Shown piece by piece: positions 6,517 to 9,376 of a DNA stretch of 9,376 nucleotides. Under the pieces are notes generated by a model that saw nothing but the letters and a program-made list of their open reading frames with translations, did no database searches and was not told the origin of the DNA. Every line of letters begins with the position of its first letter. Positions within the stretch are counted from its first letter, which is position 1. Position numbers and translations under genes: made by a program. The DNA comes from Spirochaetota bacterium (lineage in GTDB: Bacteria; Spirochaetota; B62-G9; DRHN01), in the NCBI GenBank assembly GCA_023136305.1, contig JAGLSF010000060.1:1-9376 (forward strand). Direction: 5' to 3'.

Positions 6517-7494
6517 TCAGCGCTCCTGAAGAATTGTTGCCGCCTCTTTGGCGAAGTAGGTCAGGATCAGATCCGCCCCGGCCCGCTTGATGGCAAGCAG
6601 GCTCTCCATCATGACCCGTTTCTCATCTATCCAGCCCTTCATGCCGGCGGCTTTGATGCACGCAAACTCTCCACTCACGTTGTAAGCCGCCACCGGGACG
6701 CCGAAACTGCTCTTTACACGGTAGATGATGTCCAGATAGGCAAGGGCCGGCTTGACCATCACGACGTCCGCCCCCTCCTCAATATCGAGGGCCACCTCCC
6801 TCAGGGCCTCGTCGGCATTGGCAGGATCCATCTGATAACCGCGTCTATCACCGAACTGGGGCGTCGAATCGGCAGCCTCCCGAAAGGGACCGTAAAATGC
6901 CGAAGCATACTTTGCCGAATAGGCCATAATGGGAAGATTGCTGAAACCATCCTCATCAAGTACCTGCCGGATTCGCGCGACTCGACCGTCCATCATGTCC
7001 GAAGGGGCAACGATGTCAGCCCCTGCCCGGGCATGAGAGAGGGCAGTTTTGGCGAGGAGTTTCAGCGTGGCGTCGTTGTCCACGTTCCCATCCACAATGA
7101 CTCCGCAATGACCGTGAACAGTGTATTCGCAGAGGCAGACGTCGGTAATCACGAGCAGCCCCGACAACTCCTTTTTCAGTGCACCTACCGCCTGCTGCAC
7201 GATACCGCTGTCCGAACAGGCCTCGGAGCCCCTTTCGTCCTTCTGCTCGGGTAGTCCGAACAGTATCACTGCAGGTATGCCGAGACCCTGCACCTCACGA
7301 CACTCCTCGACCAGGGTGTCTACGGAGAAGTGGAAGTTTCCGGGCATGGTCCCGATCTCCCGCCGGACGCCCCGGCCGTGACACACAAAGAGCGGGTAGA
7401 TCAGGCAGTCAGTGCTGAGTCTTGTCTCCCGCACCATACGGCGCAACAGCTCATTCTGCCTGAGACGTCTCAATCTGGTGACTGGAAAGCTCAC
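6517..7494 (-). CDS. hemB: Porphobilinogen synthase (delta-aminolevulinic acid dehydratase)
   Basis: Cytoplasmic enzyme that condenses two 5-aminolevulinate molecules into porphobilinogen. At 325 residues it has the family's usual length. The two Schiff-base lysines are Lys195 in YSAKYAS and Lys248 in MVKPA. The zinc-type triad is present as Cys120, Cys122 and Cys130 in DVCLCEYTVHGHC, so this is a cysteine-rich, zinc-binding form rather than the aspartate-rich magnesium form. Other hallmarks are the N-terminal RxRRLR...MVRET, APSDMMDGR and SGEF. It begins at a GTG (7492-7494) inside ahbC and overlaps that gene by 44 bp. An AGGAGGT at 7500-7506, 5 nt upstream, strongly supports this start. Its stop is 1 nt before ahbD. 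Its place between two Ahb radical SAM genes ties early and late steps of the pathway into one transcript. Confidence 0.97.
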   Translation of the reverse strand: MSFPVTRLRRLRQNELLRRMVRETRLSTDCLIYPLFVCHGRGVRREIGTMPGNFHFSVDTLVEECREVQGLGIPAVILFGLPEQKDERGSEACSDSGIVQQAVGALKKELSGLLVITDVCLCEYTVHGHCGVIVDGNVDNDATLKLLAKTALSHARAGADIVAPSDMMDGRVARIRQVLDEDGFSNLPIMAYSAKYASAFYGPFREAADSTPQFGDRRGYQMDPANADEALREVALDIEEGADVVMVKPALAYLDIIYRVKSSFGVPVAAYNVSGEFACIKAAGMKGWIDEKRVMMESLLAIKRAGADLILTYFAKEAATILQER

Positions 7495-8707
7495 TCTCTA
7501 CCTCCTCTTGATGGGCTGAACGGGCATGCATACCGATCTCCTCGTCGGTGAGATAGCAGGCGGGATCGGCTGCCCAGAGATCACCCGTAACTGCCTCAGC
7601 CCGCACGCGGAAGTTGCCGCCGCACAGCTCGATATATCTGCAGGCTGCACAGCGCCCTTTCACGAACCGTTTCTTTTCCTTCAGCTTGGCCATTAACGGG
7701 TCGGACAGATCTGTCCAGATCTCACCGAATGGGCGCTCCCGTACATTCCCGAAACTGTAATGGCGCCAGAACTGGTCGGCATGCACCGAGCCGTCCCAGC
7801 TGACGCATCCGATGCCATGTCCCGTGCTGTTGCCTCCGTTCATCCGAAGGAGCTCGAGCACCCCGGCAGCTCGTTCGGGATCTTCCTGTAGAAGGCGCCG
7901 GTAGAGGTAGACGCCGTCGGAGTGATTGTCCACGGTGAGTACCTCCGCAGACAATCCATCCTCGAACAACTGACGGGTCAGGTCCATGATCTGATCCACC
8001 ACCTGACGGGTCTCCCCGTGTGAGAGGTCATCCTTGACCAGTGCACTCCCCCGCCCCGCATACACCAGGTGATAGAAGCACACCCGTGGAATCTGCTTCT
8101 CACGCAGCAGGCCAAATATGCCAGGTATCTCTCTGAAATTATGACGGCTGATGGTGAAACGCAGACCCACCTTGATGCCCGCCTTTTGACAGTTGCGCAG
8201 CCCCTCCATTGCTTGTTTGAAGGCTCCACGTACACCGCGGAACCGGTCGTGAACTTCCTTCAGGCCATCCAGACTTATCCCCACGTAGGATAAATCGAGT
8301 CGCTTGAGTTCCTCCGCCAGCTCTTGATTGATGAGCGTACCGTTTGTGGAAAGCACTGCGCGCATACCCAGTTCACGAGCTGTTCCCACGAGTTCTAAAA
8401 TGTCGGGTCGCATCAGCGGCTCACCTCCCGAAAACAACACAACCGGCACCCCGAAGGCTTCAAGATCACGGAGCAGCATTTTCCCCTCGGCCGTGGTCAG
8501 CTCCCCCTCATAGTTTTGGTTACGGGAGTGGGAGTAGCAGTGCATGCAGCGGAGGTTGCAGCGCCTGCCCACGTTCCACACCGTTACCGGTTTCTTGTCT
8601 CTGGCAAACTGAAGAAGGTGCGAAGGAAGTTTGCCCGAATGACGTCCATATCTCAGCGGGTCAGACGGTTCAACAGTACCACAGTACAACTTGGATATTC
8701 CAATCAT
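7451..8707 (-). CDS. ahbC: Radical SAM 12,18-didecarboxysiroheme deacetylase AhbC (Fe-coproporphyrin III synthase)
   Basis: Converts 12,18-didecarboxysiroheme to Fe-coproporphyrin III by removing two acetate groups to leave methyls. Its 418 residues start with SKLYCGTVEPSDPLRYGR (5-22), a stretch I recognise from AhbC proteins. The radical SAM motif CNLRCMHC follows (Cys50, 54, 57), with GGEP at 94-97 and SLDG at 145-148. The C-terminal auxiliary-cluster region has Cys301, 353, 356, 362 and 384 (CAACRYIELCGG and DPACY). The end (about 390-418) is acidic and polar; its codons also hold the hemB ribosome site and GTG start. The ATG (8705-8707) overlaps the hemD stop in an ATGA and has a moderate AAAGG-type ribosome site upstream. 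A related NirJ-type role in haem d1 synthesis was considered, but no nir genes are visible and AhbD and AhbA/B are adjacent. Confidence 0.93.
   Translation of the reverse strand: MIGISKLYCGTVEPSDPLRYGRHSGKLPSHLLQFARDKKPVTVWNVGRRCNLRCMHCYSHSRNQNYEGELTTAEGKMLLRDLEAFGVPVVLFSGGEPLMRPDILELVGTARELGMRAVLSTNGTLINQELAEELKRLDLSYVGISLDGLKEVHDRFRGVRGAFKQAMEGLRNCQKAGIKVGLRFTISRHNFREIPGIFGLLREKQIPRVCFYHLVYAGRGSALVKDDLSHGETRQVVDQIMDLTRQLFEDGLSAEVLTVDNHSDGVYLYRRLLQEDPERAAGVLELLRMNGGNSTGHGIGCVSWDGSVHADQFWRHYSFGNVRERPFGEIWTDLSDPLMAKLKEKKRFVKGRCAACRYIELCGGNFRVRAEAVTGDLWAADPACYLTDEEIGMHARSAHQEEVESELSSHQIETSQAE
7500..7506 (-). promoter_or_regulatory. Shine-Dalgarno site for the internal GTG start of hemB
   Basis: AGGAGGT on the minus strand, 5 nt before the GTG at 7494 and inside the ahbC coding region. 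It decides the hemB start and shows that the 44-bp overlap with ahbC is real rather than an annotation artefact. Confidence 0.75.
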
Positions 8708-9376
8708 TTTCTTACCTTTCTGTTGTAGTAATCCAGTATCGTGTACACCAGGGACGGGATAGTATGGGGGGCCGCTTCAGTGACCACATGGATCCCGTTC
8801 TCCCTGGCCGTAGCCGAGGTGACCGGCCCTATGGAAGCCCCGCGAATTCTCTCTAAAAAGTTCTCCCGGTGGTGCCCCCTGAGAATCGAAGCCAAATTGG
8901 TCACCGTTGAAGAGCTGGTGAACGTGATCAGATCGGGTGGAGTATCGAACAGTTCATCGAGCTCCCCATCGGTATATTCCGGCCTCAGGTTTCGATACAC
9001 CGGGACAATGACAACCTCGGCGCCCATTTTACGCAGGCCCTCGGGCAATATGTCGCGGGTGATTTCCGATCCCGGGAAGAGAACCCTTCTTCCCTGTAGA
9101 TCCTCCTTTCTCGAACGGAAAGCCTCCAGTGCCGCCTCTGAAGTGAAGCGTTCAGGCTGCAGATCGGCAATAATCCCGAAACCCTTCAGCCGAGCTGCCG
9201 TCTGCTCACCTATGACGGCAACCTTCACACCTTTCAGGGCCCTGGAGTCAAGGCCCGCCTTCAGGAGCCGCTCGAAGAAAATGTACACCCCGTTTACCGA
9301 TGTAAACAGGATCCAGGAGAAATCATCCAATCGTCCGATGGCATTGTCCAGGTCGCCGTAATCGTCCATGGTTGTG
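8704..9376 (-). CDS. hemD: Uroporphyrinogen-III synthase, N-terminus cut by the window edge
   Basis: Closes hydroxymethylbilane to uroporphyrinogen III with inversion of ring D. About 224 residues are visible; the frame stays open through the right edge (two threonine codons precede the first in-window ATG at 9367-9369), so the true start lies outside. Family landmarks are FTSVNGV early on, then VIGEQTAARL, VLFPGSEITRDILPEGL, GAEVVIVPVYR, DLITFTSSSTVTNL and IGPVTSATARENG. The domain lacks its first 30-40 residues here. In many anaerobes this domain is fused to the C-terminus of the uroporphyrinogen-III methyltransferase (cobA-hemD), which would supply the siroheme branch; that cannot be judged from the window. 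The TGA stop overlaps the ahbC start in ATGA, indicating translational coupling. Confidence 0.93.
   Translation of the reverse strand, partial: TTMDDYGDLDNAIGRLDDFSWILFTSVNGVYIFFERLLKAGLDSRALKGVKVAVIGEQTAARLKGFGIIADLQPERFTSEAALEAFRSRKEDLQGRRVLFPGSEITRDILPEGLRKMGAEVVIVPVYRNLRPEYTDGELDELFDTPPDLITFTSSSTVTNLASILRGHHRENFLERIRGASIGPVTSATARENGIHVVTEAAPHTIPSLVYTILDYYNRKVRK

Noticed and set aside
6514..7254. Plus-strand open frame of 246 codons opposite hemB
   Set aside because: It is antisense to hemB, whose catalytic lysines and zinc cysteines are intact, and it has no domain.
7451..8707. NirJ-like haem d1 biosynthesis role for the radical SAM genes
   Set aside because: NirJ is a close relative, but no nirS, nirF, nirN or other nir genes are visible, and two radical SAM genes plus hemL/hemB/hemD fit haem b synthesis better.

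Overview
The window carries an almost complete block of haem-biosynthesis genes that uses the alternative, siroheme-dependent route. Next to it is a two-gene unit made of a secreted octaheme cytochrome c of the hydroxylamine oxidoreductase (HAO) family and a major-facilitator transporter. The alternative haem (Ahb) route is typical of sulfate reducers and other anaerobic bacteria and of many archaea. The Sec signal peptide on the multihaem cytochrome, the strong Shine-Dalgarno sites and the C5-pathway enzyme HemL point to a Gram-negative anaerobic or facultative bacterium. Desulfobacterota or Nitrospirota-like lineages are plausible, but no taxonomic marker is present and this is inference.

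Layout. From 1 to 186 (+) is the tail of an ABC transporter ATPase that enters from the left. It converges on, and overlaps by 15 bp, an MFS permease (172-1410, -). Upstream of the permease on the minus strand is the HAO-like octaheme cytochrome (1379-2926 or 2932, -); the two overlap by about 32 bp and look co-transcribed. A short intergenic stretch (2933-3027) holds a candidate promoter for that pair and the terminator of the unit upstream of it. From 3028 to the right edge, still on the minus strand, six tightly packed genes run in the transcriptional order hemD (partial, cut by the right edge), ahbC, hemB, ahbD, a fused ahbA-ahbB and hemL. Most junctions overlap or are separated by 1-18 nt, so this looks like one operon whose promoter lies outside the window.

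How the genes work together. HemL makes 5-aminolevulinate, HemB makes porphobilinogen and HemD makes uroporphyrinogen III. Siroheme, made by genes not seen here, is decarboxylated twice by AhbA/AhbB. AhbC converts two acetate side chains to methyls to give Fe-coproporphyrin III, and AhbD oxidatively decarboxylates two propionates to give haem b. Not visible are hemA, hemC, the uroporphyrinogen methyltransferase and the siroheme dehydrogenase/chelatase; some may lie beyond the right edge. Haem b is the precursor of all c-type haems, so placing the pathway next to an eight-haem periplasmic enzyme makes metabolic sense, although a terminator and a promoter separate the two units.

Nearly all of the window is coding. 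No RNA genes, insertion sequences, CRISPR arrays or large repeats were found.
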